A stretch of DNA of 64,000 nucleotides, taken from contig OZ245018.1 of the NCBI GenBank assembly GCA_965223825.1, forward strand, positions 2,294,001-2,358,000, given 5' to 3'. Under the pieces are notes generated by a model, which did no database searches, was not told the origin of the DNA, and was given only the letters and a program-made list of their open reading frames with translations. This stretch comes from CAJXQU01 sp965223825 (lineage in GTDB: Bacteria; Pseudomonadota; Gammaproteobacteria; CAJXQU01). The position numbers and the translations under genes were made by a program. Below, in pieces: positions 8,682 through 17,309 of this stretch. How positions within the stretch are numbered: position 1 is the stretch's first letter; every line of letters begins with the position of its first letter.

Positions 8682-10205
8682 TTAAAGCGCGGGTTGCAGG
8701 GCTAACTGTTCGTGAGTGGCATGCATGGTAAGTAGCGCTTCGATCATAAAGCAGGCTTGTTTAGGATCGTCCGAGTCCGTGGTAAACACAGCGGGACGTT
8801 GTAAGAAACGATCGGCATATAAGTCGACCGTGCTATTAAAATCGCGGATAGAAGGAGTGCGGGAAATATCTGTACGGGTAATGCCGATCACGATTGGCGG
8901 GCAACTGTGTTCGTCAAAGCTAGACAAGAACAGGCTCAGATCACGCTGCGGATCTTTCCGCGAATTATCCAATAACAAGATAATTCCAATCGCGCTTGTT
9001 CGCACCAGATCCCAACTGGTTTCAAACCCCAGCGGCCCCGGTAGTCCGTATAAATATAATTTGTCGCCTTCGGGCAAATAGATACAGCCTTGATCAATCG
9101 TGTGTCCATGCTCGCGCTGGCGTGCCAAGTGAGTAGTTTCCTCATGGCTTTTCGACGTAAAGACTTCGTCACATAGTTTCTCGATCATCGATGTTTTACC
9201 GGTGCCCGATGTACCCGTCACAATAATTTTGCTGACGTTTTGATGTTCAGACACGCCCAATTGCGTAACGTGAACAGGATCGCGTTGCTTTAATTCTTGT
9301 GCTTTGGTTTTAACCGATAACGATCCTTCAATACGCACACCGCTAGATTCACGAAACGCATCTAAGATCAACGCTGCTGAATCGGGACGTCGTTCGGGGC
9401 GCAGATCAAGACAGTGATCAATCACCGTCAATAAACGAGAACTGGCTGCGATGCCGTCAAGTTTCGCTGCAAGTGATTGCGGATCTGGTAGGCCTTTCTT
9501 GATTGCATTCAAACGCTGCTTCGCCGGTAGTGGTGGCAATCCGCTTATGCAGGAGTAAAGCAACGCCCCTAATGAATAAATATCCGCTAAAGTACTGACG
9601 CGTTGATCCTCATCAACCACTTCTGGTGCCGAATAATTTGACGGCGTCAGCAATGACACTTGATCACCACAAAACCCCGTTAATAAAGGTGCATGATATG
9701 ATCGTAAACGAATTCTCGATGGTGTCAGATCAGCATGCACAATGTCGTCGTCATGATACTTTTGTAGTGACTGTAACAATGGCGTAAACAATTCGATCAA
9801 TTCACTTTCGGTAAATCGACTTTTGGATACTAACGTTTTCTGTAAAGACTGCCCCTCATAATATTCACTAACAATGTAACCCGTTTGGCCGTAAGAAAAA
9901 TAGCGTAGTAATTTTTCACTGCTAACTGATTTTATCCTTGCGAGTTGTTTGTTCAACAACATGAATTTAGCCAGTTCTGACTGCATGACTTTTTCATCGA
10001 GTGCATGCAAATTAAACGTTGCATCCCGTGAATCAATATATCTGACTGGGTGAAATTCTTTCAAACATACTGGCACGTCAAGCAAGGTATCCACCGCATG
10101 ATAAACATGACAGATCTCGTCAGCCTCGATCAGCGACAAAATGCGAAACTCGTGAATTTGATCACCGCGAGTGAGTTGCCTTGGGTGGTGGCTCAAGTTA
10201 CTCAA
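8682..10205 (-). CDS. Protein kinase-like domain fused to a Ras-like GTPase domain
   Basis: 507-residue cytoplasmic fusion protein. Residues about 15-290 form a eukaryotic-type kinase fold: K49 in VPVCLKEF, H157-A-D159 where HRD is expected, GFC (177-179) in place of DFG, APE-like SAPE, and DIYSLGALLY. Loss of the DFG aspartate suggests a pseudokinase. Residues about 323-505 are a Ras/MglA-like GTPase: P-loop GTSGTGKTS (331-339), switch II region YGLPG (386-390) and TRTD (443-446) where NKxD is expected. Its start overlaps the end of the receiver-like gene by 8 bp, and a Roadblock gene follows. Inferred role: a signal-integrating switch, possibly for polarity or surface behaviour. Confidence 0.85.
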   Translation of the reverse strand: MSNLSHHPRQLTRGDQIHEFRILSLIEADEICHVYHAVDTLLDVPVCLKEFHPVRYIDSRDATFNLHALDEKVMQSELAKFMLLNKQLARIKSVSSEKLLRYFSYGQTGYIVSEYYEGQSLQKTLVSKSRFTESELIELFTPLLQSLQKYHDDDIVHADLTPSRIRLRSYHAPLLTGFCGDQVSLLTPSNYSAPEVVDEDQRVSTLADIYSLGALLYSCISGLPPLPAKQRLNAIKKGLPDPQSLAAKLDGIAASSRLLTVIDHCLDLRPERRPDSAALILDAFRESSGVRIEGSLSVKTKAQELKQRDPVHVTQLGVSEHQNVSKIIVTGTSGTGKTSMIEKLCDEVFTSKSHEETTHLARQREHGHTIDQGCIYLPEGDKLYLYGLPGPLGFETSWDLVRTSAIGIILLLDNSRKDPQRDLSLFLSSFDEHSCPPIVIGITRTDISRTPSIRDFNSTVDLYADRFLQRPAVFTTDSDDPKQACFMIEALLTMHATHEQLALQPAL

Positions 10206-11334
10206 AATCCTTACCTTTAATATGTTTCAGAATATTCAGATAAAAACGGCGGCGTTCTTCATTTGGTTCGATGCTTTTTAATCGGGCACCATCCGTACTT
10301 GGATCAATCTGGTTGAGTAATCCGAGCGTATGACAACACGCATAAAATTTAAAAACGTGTTCTGGCGGAACATTCAGCACTTCCACGGTTTCTATCAGGC
10401 TGACTGGGCACGCTGTCCACAATGCAGCAATCCGCATTGAAAAAGGAATAAGAGTCATTCTTTGCAGATCGGGCCAGGTTTTTAACTCTACTTTATAGTC
10501 GAGCCGCGTTCCGGTTGGTAATAAGCCGTTATAAGTCCATAACGCCAAGTCCCACATAAAGCTGTCAACATCGATCGGTGTTTCACGACACTGTGCCCAA
10601 CCTTCGACATACTTCGCAGATTCACCGTCTTCGAATTCGCTGAGGAGAAGTTCCGCTTCGTTGAATCGTTCCGTACATAATTCACGCAAGGTCGCGTCAG
10701 AAAAGTCTGTAAAAACCCAATGCTCGGAAGGATCAATAAAGATACTCCCTTGATTGGCCATGTGCATGCGCACACCGAGTCCTTTCGTGTTAGCTCGTTT
10801 TACTGCGCGCTTTATGCCATCCAACAAGGTTCCTAATTCTGCAAGGTAAGCAACATCAGAAATGCTTTGGTCGACGCTTTCCTGATCTTCCTCATGCTTT
10901 GTATCTTGATGAGTTTCGGGTGTTTTTTCTACCTTTTCCTCTGGCTTATCAAGATGATCTGACGACCACGGATAGCCCGGCATTAATTCGACACTGTCTT
11001 CCGAAAGCGACTCACGAATACGCGTCAGCTTGCTCAATAACGCAGGAATTTTAACTGGCTTTTGTAGATAGGTAGTGAGCTCTGAATCGTCTTGTTTGTT
11101 AACCGTAAATAAGATACCACGCACATTCGGGTGGTTCTGACGTAAAGCCTGCCACTCATCATCAACACCATAACGATCAATATCGACAATGACGAGATCC
11201 GCTTCATCCGGCAAACTGAGCTGGCAATAACCCGTATCAATTCGTCCGAAAAATAATTTCAACGCATTAAGGTTGCGTCGATCAAAACCGAGCAGACAAA
11301 TTTTTAGCGGTATTAATTTTAACGTCGTAGACAT
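10198..11334 (-). CDS. Degenerate receiver-domain protein, first gene of GTPase cluster
   Basis: 378-residue cytoplasmic protein. Residues about 10-115 have the alternating strand-helix pattern of a receiver (KICLLGFD, ADLVIVDIDRYG, LQKPVKIPALLSKL) but the acidic pocket is eroded. A charged, low-complexity linker (about 130-165, HQDTKHEEDQESVDQ) leads to an alpha/beta region and a C-terminal helical part (PVSLIETVEVLNVPPEHVF) like the tail domain of some regulatory proteins. It overlaps the kinase-GTPase start by 8 bp, so the two are translationally coupled. I recognise no exact family. Confidence 0.6.
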   Translation of the reverse strand: MSTTLKLIPLKICLLGFDRRNLNALKLFFGRIDTGYCQLSLPDEADLVIVDIDRYGVDDEWQALRQNHPNVRGILFTVNKQDDSELTTYLQKPVKIPALLSKLTRIRESLSEDSVELMPGYPWSSDHLDKPEEKVEKTPETHQDTKHEEDQESVDQSISDVAYLAELGTLLDGIKRAVKRANTKGLGVRMHMANQGSIFIDPSEHWVFTDFSDATLRELCTERFNEAELLLSEFEDGESAKYVEGWAQCRETPIDVDSFMWDLALWTYNGLLPTGTRLDYKVELKTWPDLQRMTLIPFSMRIAALWTACPVSLIETVEVLNVPPEHVFKFYACCHTLGLLNQIDPSTDGARLKSIEPNEERRRFYLNILKHIKGKDFE

Positions 11335-11640
11335 ACGGCAGAGTCATGCTTGCACTGGTGCAAAAACAGCATTCTTTTATTTTTATTGTTCAACAAATAT
11401 TCAGTCCATTAATATTGTGTCTAAGTTAAGCATATTAAGTAAGTTTTGACTATAAGTAATAGTAATATCTAGTTGTTATTTATGTATATTTATTTATAAC
11501 TAGGAATTTAACGTCACGCATTTGACACTATTTGATGAATGCCGTTTATGTGTAGGACATATAACGTGTAACAGTCATTTTTAGACGGGGTAATGGTAGT
11601 GAGTGAAAAGTAAAAAATTCTGAGTTTGTTAAGCCACCGG
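11335..11640. other. AT-rich gap, no gene seen
   Basis: 306 bp upstream of the receiver-like gene and downstream of the ArsR gene. It is very AT-rich and presumably holds the promoter of the signalling cluster. No ORF, RNA gene or clear terminator was recognised. Confidence 0.5.
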
Positions 11641-11949
11641 CTACGGCATAACAAAATCTTTGCAATACAATTCATAAAGCACACTCAACAAGCGTTGCGT
11701 TTTTTCATCCTGAACAGAGTAATACATGCTCTGTGCTTCACGGCGACTCACAACGATCTGCTCCTCTCTCAACTTAGCTAAGTGTTGTGATAAAGCCGAC
11801 TGGCTTAACCCGATCCTTCTTTCTAACTCACCCACCGTGCACTCACCTTTAATTAAATGACAAAGCACCATCAGGCGGTTGGGGTTGGCGAGCAATTTAA
11901 GTAAACGCGACACTTCCATCGCATTGTGTTCCATTTCAGCAATTTTCAT
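11641..11949 (-). CDS. ArsR/SmtB-family regulator, YgaV/BigR-like
   Basis: 102-residue winged-helix repressor: LLKLLANPNRLMVLCHL, the recognition helix in GLSQSALSQHLAKLREE, and a beta wing with MYYSV. It lacks metal-site motifs of SmtB/ArsR but has cysteines at 37 and 96, close to the positions used as a thiol switch by BigR, SqrR and YgaV, which sense reactive sulfur. It is divergent from metH, so it could also regulate methionine or homocysteine metabolism, as SahR of the same superfamily does. Both targets are inference. Confidence 0.85.
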   Translation of the reverse strand: MKIAEMEHNAMEVSRLLKLLANPNRLMVLCHLIKGECTVGELERRIGLSQSALSQHLAKLREEQIVVSRREAQSMYYSVQDEKTQRLLSVLYELYCKDFVMP

Positions 11950-12020
11950 AGCAACGAATCCTGTTGGCTTTTTCCTATTGTCTAAATCTTAAGTCGCCAA
12001 TCGCGTTCTTATCAATATAG

Positions 12021-12104
12021 GTGGTGATAGCATAATTTTAACTGTAAGCATTAGATTCTGCTAATTCTCGAAGATCAGCAAACAATCCAAGCTTTTATCA
12101 CCAC
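12021..12104. repeat. Separated inverted half-sites in the arsR-metH gap
   Basis: GTGGTGATA at 12021-12029 and its exact reverse complement TATCACCAC at 12096-12104, 66 bp apart, between the divergent arsR-type and metH genes. TATCA at 12010 also gives a short imperfect palindrome with the first copy. They are possible operators for the ArsR protein or another regulator. Confidence 0.35.
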
Positions 12105-12162
12105 AAAATGACATTTTCGCGTTACAATTAATGGTTTTGAATTTTTAAGAAGATACCTCACC

Positions 12163-15100
12163 ATGCAACGAACAGAACGGCTCGAACGACTGGAACAACA
12201 ATTATCAGAACGCATCCTACTGCTTGATGGCGCGATGGGAACGATGATCCAGACCTATAAGCTGGAGGAAGCTGATTATCGTGGTGAGCAATTTAAGGAT
12301 CACCATCTTGATCTCAAAGGTGATAACGATCTGCTGTCGTTAACGCGCCCGGAGATTATTCGCGCGATCCACAAAGCATACCTCGATGCTGGTGCGGATA
12401 TCATTGAAACGAACACCTTTAATTCCACTTCCATTGCGCAAGCAGACTATGAGTTAGAATCCGTCGTTTATGATCTGAATAAAGTCGGTGCCGAACTCGC
12501 GCGCGCCGCCTGTGATGAGTTAGAAGCAGAGAATCCTGATCGACCACGCTATGTCGCTGGTGTCCTCGGCCCGACCAGTCGCACCGCCTCGATTTCACCT
12601 GACGTGAATAATCCTGGCTTCCGCAACGTCACGTTTAAAGAATTAGTGGATTCTTACACCGAAGCCCTCGCCGGTCTGATCGATGGCGGCTCAGATATTA
12701 TTCTGGTCGAAACCATTTTCGACACGCTAAATGCAAAAGCGGCGCTGTTTGCGGTTGATCAGTATTTTTACGATCACGGTATCAAATTGCCGATCATGAT
12801 CTCCGGCACGATCACCGATGCCAGTGGGCGTACCTTAACCGGCCAAACATCAGAAGCATTCTGGAATTCCGTATCACACGCAAAGCCGATCAGTATTGGT
12901 TTGAACTGCGCACTTGGTGCGACGGAATTACGCCAATATGTTAAAGAACTGTCCGATGTCGCTGACACTTTCGTCAGCGCCCATCCAAATGCGGGCTTAC
13001 CAAACGAGTTTGGTGAGTACGACGAAACACCCGCAGAAATGGCGCTCACGTTAAAAGAGTTCGCGCAAAGCGGACTTGTAAATATCGTCGGCGGCTGCTG
13101 TGGTACCACGCCAGACTTCATCCGCGCCTTTGCTGAAGAACTTGACGGCATCGCGCCGCGTCCGATTCCTGAGATCGCGCCCTACATGCGCTTGAGTGGT
13201 TTAGAACCATTGACGATCACTCCTGATTCCAACTTCATCAACGTCGGCGAACGAACAAACGTGACTGGTTCACCCAAATTCGCCCGCTTGATCAAAGAAG
13301 GCAATCTTGAAGAAGCCTTAGACATCGCACGTCAACAAGTAGAAAACGGCGCACAGATCGTCGACGTCTGCATGGACGAAGGCATGCTCGACTCCGAAGC
13401 GATGATGATCGAGTTCTTAAATCTGATCGCCAGTGAACCAGATATCAGCAAAGTGCCGATCATGCTCGACTCATCAAAATGGAGCGTGCTCGAAGCGGGG
13501 CTGCAATGTATTCAAGGCAAAGGCGTGGTCAACTCCATCTCTTTAAAAGAAGGCGAGGAGAAATTTCTTGATCAGGCGCGCCTGCTCCGACGTTACGGTG
13601 CGGCAGCGGTAGTCATGGCGTTTGACGAAACGGGTCAAGCGGACACGGCTGAACGCAAGTTTGAGATCGCAAAACGCTGTTACGATTTGTTAGTCGAAAA
13701 AGTCGATTTCCCGCCACAAGACATTATTTTCGATCCAAATGTCTTAACCGTCGCCACCGGCATGTCTGAGCATAATGATTATGCACTGGCCTTCTTCGAA
13801 GCAACGCGCGAGATCAAGCAGCATCTTCCGCGCGCGCTGGTCAGTGGCGGCATCAGTAATGTCTCTTTCTCTTTTCGCGGCAACAACCCTGTGCGTGAAG
13901 CGATCCACTCGGCATTCTTGTATCACGGTATCAAAGCCGGTTTGGACATGGGCATCGTCAATGCGGGCATGCTCGGTATTTACGAAGAAATTCCGCCCGA
14001 GCTTCTCGAAAAAGTCGAAGACGTGCTGCTCAACCGTCATGATGATTCAACGGAAGTCTTGGTTGAATTCGCCGATTCAGTGGTTGGTGAGGCCAAAGAG
14101 AAAAAAGTCGATCTGGCTTGGCGAGAAGACACGGTAGGATCGCGTCTCACCCATGCGTTGGTCAAAGGCATCACCGATTATATTGAAGAAGATACCGAAG
14201 AAGCACGACAGCAAGCCAAGCGTCCACTCGACGTGATCGAAGGCCCGCTGATGGACGGTATGAATGTGGTGGGCGATCTGTTTGGTTCCGGCAAAATGTT
14301 CTTACCGCAAGTGGTTAAAAGTGCGCGTGTGATGAAAAAAGCCGTCGCGTATTTATTACCTTTCATCGAAGCAGAAAAAGCCCGCACCGGCGACACGGCA
14401 AAAAATAACGGCAAGATCATCATGGCGACCGTCAAAGGTGACGTGCATGACATCGGTAAAAACATCGTCGGCGTCGTCTTGCAATGTAATAACTTCGAAG
14501 TGATCGACATGGGCGTAATGGTGCCAGCACAAAAGATTCTGGATAAAGCCAAAGAAGTGAATGCTGACATTATTGGCTTGTCCGGCCTGATCACCCCGTC
14601 GCTTGATGAAATGGTTAATGTCGCAAAAGAAATGCAACGTCAAGAATTTACAATACCACTGATGATCGGCGGCGCCACGACCTCACGTGCACACACAGCG
14701 GTAAAAATTGACCTTGGCTACAACGAACCCGTTGTGCATGTAAAAGATGCGTCGCGCGCCGTTGGCGTAGCAACGAAATTACTCAGTCGTGATCAACGTG
14801 CGTCGTTTGTCGAAGCGCTTAAAGTAGAATACGAAGGTGTGCGCGAACGTCATAAAGGCCGTCAAGCGAAAACCCAGTGGCTGACGATCGAAAAAGCCCG
14901 AGAAAATAAAGCCCCGATTGACTGGGCCAATTACACACCGGTTAAACCCGCAACATTGGGCGTTCAGGTTTTTAATGATTATCCACTGACGGAGATCGTT
15001 GATTATATTGACTGGACGCCGTTCTTCATCGCATGGGAATTAGCCGGTCGTTACCCGCGTATTCTTAAAGACCCAACCGTCGGTGTTGAAGCCAGCCGTT

Positions 15101-15870
15101 TGTTTGACGACGCACAAGCCATGTTGAAAAAGGTTATCGATGAAAAATGGTTTAGTGCGAACGGCGTGATCGGCATTTTCCCGGCAAACTCTGTCGGTGA
15201 CGATGACATTGAGCTGTATACCGATGACAGTCGTCACGGCGAACTCAGCGTGATCCACTCTCTCCGTCAACAAACTCAAAAGCCACCAGGCCAACCTAAC
15301 TTCGCCCTTGCAGATTTCGTCGGCCCCAAAGAGCAACAAGTGGAAGATTACATGGGCGCCTTCGCCGTCGCCGCTGGCTTTGGAATGGAAGCCAAGCTCG
15401 ACGAGTTTGAACGTGATCATGACGACTACAATGCGATCATGTTGAAAGCACTGGCAGATCGTTTTGCCGAAGCGTTTGCGGAACTCATGCACGCAAAAGT
15501 GCGCAAAGAAATCTGGGGTTATGCAAAGACGGAAGCACTCGATAACGAAGCGTTGATCGACGAAAGCTATCAAGGCATTCGGCCTGCACCGGGCTATCCT
15601 GCTTGCCCGGATCACACTGAGAAAGCACTCCTGTGGAAACTCCTGGATGTTGAAAACAACACCGGTATTACGATCACAGATCACTTCGCAATGGTACCGA
15701 CGGCAGCAGTCAGCGGCTGGTATTTTGCGCACCCAGACTCACGCTACTTTGGTTTGGGTAAGATCAATCGTGACCAAGTACATGACTACGCTAAACGTAA
15801 AGGCATGGACATCACCACCACTGAACGCTGGCTTTCACCCAACCTAGGCTATGACGAAGCCGACAGCTAA
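12163..15870 (+). CDS. metH: Cobalamin-dependent methionine synthase
   Basis: 1235-residue cytoplasmic enzyme that methylates homocysteine to methionine using methyl-tetrahydrofolate and B12. Four modules are complete: homocysteine domain with zinc ligands C249 and C312-C313 (NCALGA, GGCCGTTPDF); pterin domain (INVGERTNVTGS onward); B12 domain with D760-x-H762-x-x-G765, the cobalt-ligating histidine motif; and the C-terminal AdoMet reactivation domain (RPAPGYPACPDH). Length agrees with E. coli MetH. No B12 riboswitch was recognised in the 213-bp upstream gap. A terminator follows, so the gene is monocistronic. Confidence 0.98.
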   Translation: MQRTERLERLEQQLSERILLLDGAMGTMIQTYKLEEADYRGEQFKDHHLDLKGDNDLLSLTRPEIIRAIHKAYLDAGADIIETNTFNSTSIAQADYELESVVYDLNKVGAELARAACDELEAENPDRPRYVAGVLGPTSRTASISPDVNNPGFRNVTFKELVDSYTEALAGLIDGGSDIILVETIFDTLNAKAALFAVDQYFYDHGIKLPIMISGTITDASGRTLTGQTSEAFWNSVSHAKPISIGLNCALGATELRQYVKELSDVADTFVSAHPNAGLPNEFGEYDETPAEMALTLKEFAQSGLVNIVGGCCGTTPDFIRAFAEELDGIAPRPIPEIAPYMRLSGLEPLTITPDSNFINVGERTNVTGSPKFARLIKEGNLEEALDIARQQVENGAQIVDVCMDEGMLDSEAMMIEFLNLIASEPDISKVPIMLDSSKWSVLEAGLQCIQGKGVVNSISLKEGEEKFLDQARLLRRYGAAAVVMAFDETGQADTAERKFEIAKRCYDLLVEKVDFPPQDIIFDPNVLTVATGMSEHNDYALAFFEATREIKQHLPRALVSGGISNVSFSFRGNNPVREAIHSAFLYHGIKAGLDMGIVNAGMLGIYEEIPPELLEKVEDVLLNRHDDSTEVLVEFADSVVGEAKEKKVDLAWREDTVGSRLTHALVKGITDYIEEDTEEARQQAKRPLDVIEGPLMDGMNVVGDLFGSGKMFLPQVVKSARVMKKAVAYLLPFIEAEKARTGDTAKNNGKIIMATVKGDVHDIGKNIVGVVLQCNNFEVIDMGVMVPAQKILDKAKEVNADIIGLSGLITPSLDEMVNVAKEMQRQEFTIPLMIGGATTSRAHTAVKIDLGYNEPVVHVKDASRAVGVATKLLSRDQRASFVEALKVEYEGVRERHKGRQAKTQWLTIEKARENKAPIDWANYTPVKPATLGVQVFNDYPLTEIVDYIDWTPFFIAWELAGRYPRILKDPTVGVEASRLFDDAQAMLKKVIDEKWFSANGVIGIFPANSVGDDDIELYTDDSRHGELSVIHSLRQQTQKPPGQPNFALADFVGPKEQQVEDYMGAFAVAAGFGMEAKLDEFERDHDDYNAIMLKALADRFAEAFAELMHAKVRKEIWGYAKTEALDNEALIDESYQGIRPAPGYPACPDHTEKALLWKLLDVENNTGITITDHFAMVPTAAVSGWYFAHPDSRYFGLGKINRDQVHDYAKRKGMDITTTERWLSPNLGYDEADS

Positions 15871-15904
15871 TTTAACGGCACTGTCATACACATCTGCTTC
15901 AATT

Positions 15905-15943
15905 AAACACACCTTCGCGCGTCACTAACGAGGGTGTGTTTTC
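15905..15943 (+). terminator. Terminator after metH
   Basis: AAACACACCTTCG pairs with CGAGGGTGTGTTT (one wobble) across an 11-nt loop and runs into T residues, 35 bp after the metH stop. Confidence 0.75.
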
Positions 15944-16107
15944 CGCTCTTTAATCCGAGGCAACTTATTGATCCCGATCACATATATTTCGCTTCGCAAA
16001 TTTAATTTAATCGCCATTGTTGCACCGCAACAATTAATGTACTACTATGCGTACTGAGGGTTAACTACACCCCGCATTTAAAAACTAACACACGAGAGAG
16101 AAAGACA

Positions 16108-16470
16108 ATGATTAAAGAATTCCCAATGACAGATATGAGTGTTTTCACTGCGCCTTTCGAGAAGATGATGAGTTTAAACGTAGCAAAATTCGAAGAAGCG
16201 ATTGAAAAACAAACTGCAGTCGCTAAAGAACTCGCAGAACTTACAGAAGCACGCACTAAAGCATTCACAGAAATTAAAGATCCTGAAGGCTTAACAGCAT
16301 TCATGAAAGATCAAAGCGCATTAGCAAAAGATTACCTATCAAAATCTGTTTCTGACAGCAAAGCAGCAGTCGAAGAAGCAAAATCTTATGGTGAAGAACT
16401 GAAAAAAATATACACTGACTACATGGAAAGCGTATTTCCAGCAGCAGCAAAAGCAACTAAGAAAGGTTAA
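16108..16470 (+). CDS. Phasin family protein
   Basis: 120-residue, almost wholly helical protein of the phasin family, which coats polyhydroxyalkanoate granules. It shows the typical FEKMMSLNVAKFEEAIEKQ start, alanine- and lysine-rich amphipathic helices, and a short AAAKATKK tail. The ATG at 16108 has GAGAGAGAAAGA upstream; a second ATG seven codons in is possible. No PHA synthase gene is in the window. It is flanked by terminators, so it is a single-gene unit, probably well expressed. Confidence 0.85.
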   Translation: MIKEFPMTDMSVFTAPFEKMMSLNVAKFEEAIEKQTAVAKELAELTEARTKAFTEIKDPEGLTAFMKDQSALAKDYLSKSVSDSKAAVEEAKSYGEELKKIYTDYMESVFPAAAKATKKG

Positions 16471-16527
16471 GTAATCGTCACCGGACGATTCAATTATCCG
16501 TTTATTTGTAGTCAGGGCAGGATGCCT

Positions 16528-16562
16528 AAAAACCCCTCCACTTCGGTGGTGGGGTTTTTTTA
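16528..16562 (+). terminator. Strong terminator after the phasin gene
   Basis: AACCCC-T-CCAC, TTCG tetraloop, GTGG-T-GGGGTT followed by a T-run: a classic intrinsic terminator 58 bp after the stop codon. Confidence 0.9.
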
Positions 16563-16597
16563 TAGGTTACGATTTATCAATACGGTAAGAAGAACAT

Positions 16598-17191
16598 TTA
16601 ATTTTTCGAATGGGATGACGTTACCCCAGCAGTGATCGCAATCCGCATCATCTCTTCGACCGGCATATCCAACGCCTGTACCTGATCACGTTTGACAAGG
16701 ATCATGTAGCCCCCCATGTTGTAACTCATCGGCAAATACACGGCGATCTGATCTTTCGCTGTTTCATCATCAGGAAACCAGTCACTCAAGTCTGATCGGG
16801 TCACTAAACCCATCAAATGTTTATCATCCATTTTTACCAATACTGACTGGTTAAACGAATCCGCCTGATCGCCCGAAAATACGGTAAACAAATCCCGCAT
16901 TGATCCGTATAAAGATCCCACCAAGGGAATTTTATAGAGGATTTTTTCACCCATGCCATAGACCGTTTTAACGATCCACGCACGCATTAAAATACCCACA
17001 CAGAAAATCAATCCGATCGCGGTTAAAACACCCAGCCCCGGCAAATACCATCCATCCGGGAGAAAATAGCGAAACACTTTTCCCAGCGTTTTTTCTGAGG
17101 AGGTAAACAGCCAAAAAATGAAATACGCCGTGACCGTGATCGGCACGACCGTCGCTAGCCCAGTAAGAAATATTTTTCCAATATTACGCAA
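16598..17191 (-). CDS. DUF502 family membrane protein
   Basis: About 198-residue inner-membrane protein of the DUF502 family: two N-terminal membrane helices (IFLTGLATVVPITVTAYFI and one near GVLTAIGLIFCVGILM), then a soluble domain with YKIPLVGSLYGSMRDLF and MGLVT. Function unknown. The frame stays open to 17350, but that start would overlap corA. I prefer TTG at 17191, which has AGGGTGA six bases upstream and begins where family members do; GTG at 17200 and ATG at 17311 are alternatives. The gene is divergent from corA. Confidence 0.8.
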   Translation of the reverse strand: MRNIGKIFLTGLATVVPITVTAYFIFWLFTSSEKTLGKVFRYFLPDGWYLPGLGVLTAIGLIFCVGILMRAWIVKTVYGMGEKILYKIPLVGSLYGSMRDLFTVFSGDQADSFNQSVLVKMDDKHLMGLVTRSDLSDWFPDDETAKDQIAVYLPMSYNMGGYMILVKRDQVQALDMPVEEMMRIAITAGVTSSHSKN

Positions 17192-17309
17192 TGCAGTCAC
17201 CCTTATCTTAAGATGCCAATTAGTATGCCACAGTCTCGTTACGTCCTGCTTTAAGGTATGATGAGCATCTAAAATTCGACGTAATCTTAATCGCTCATTC
17301 ACACTCGCC

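Noticed and set aside
12001..12162. B12 or SAM riboswitch upstream of metH
   Set aside because: No B12-box or SAM aptamer core was recognisable in this short AT-rich gap.
12774..15732. Several long minus-strand ORFs inside metH (up to 230 codons)
   Set aside because: metH is an intact, full-length, well-conserved gene on the plus strand; these are codon-bias shadows.
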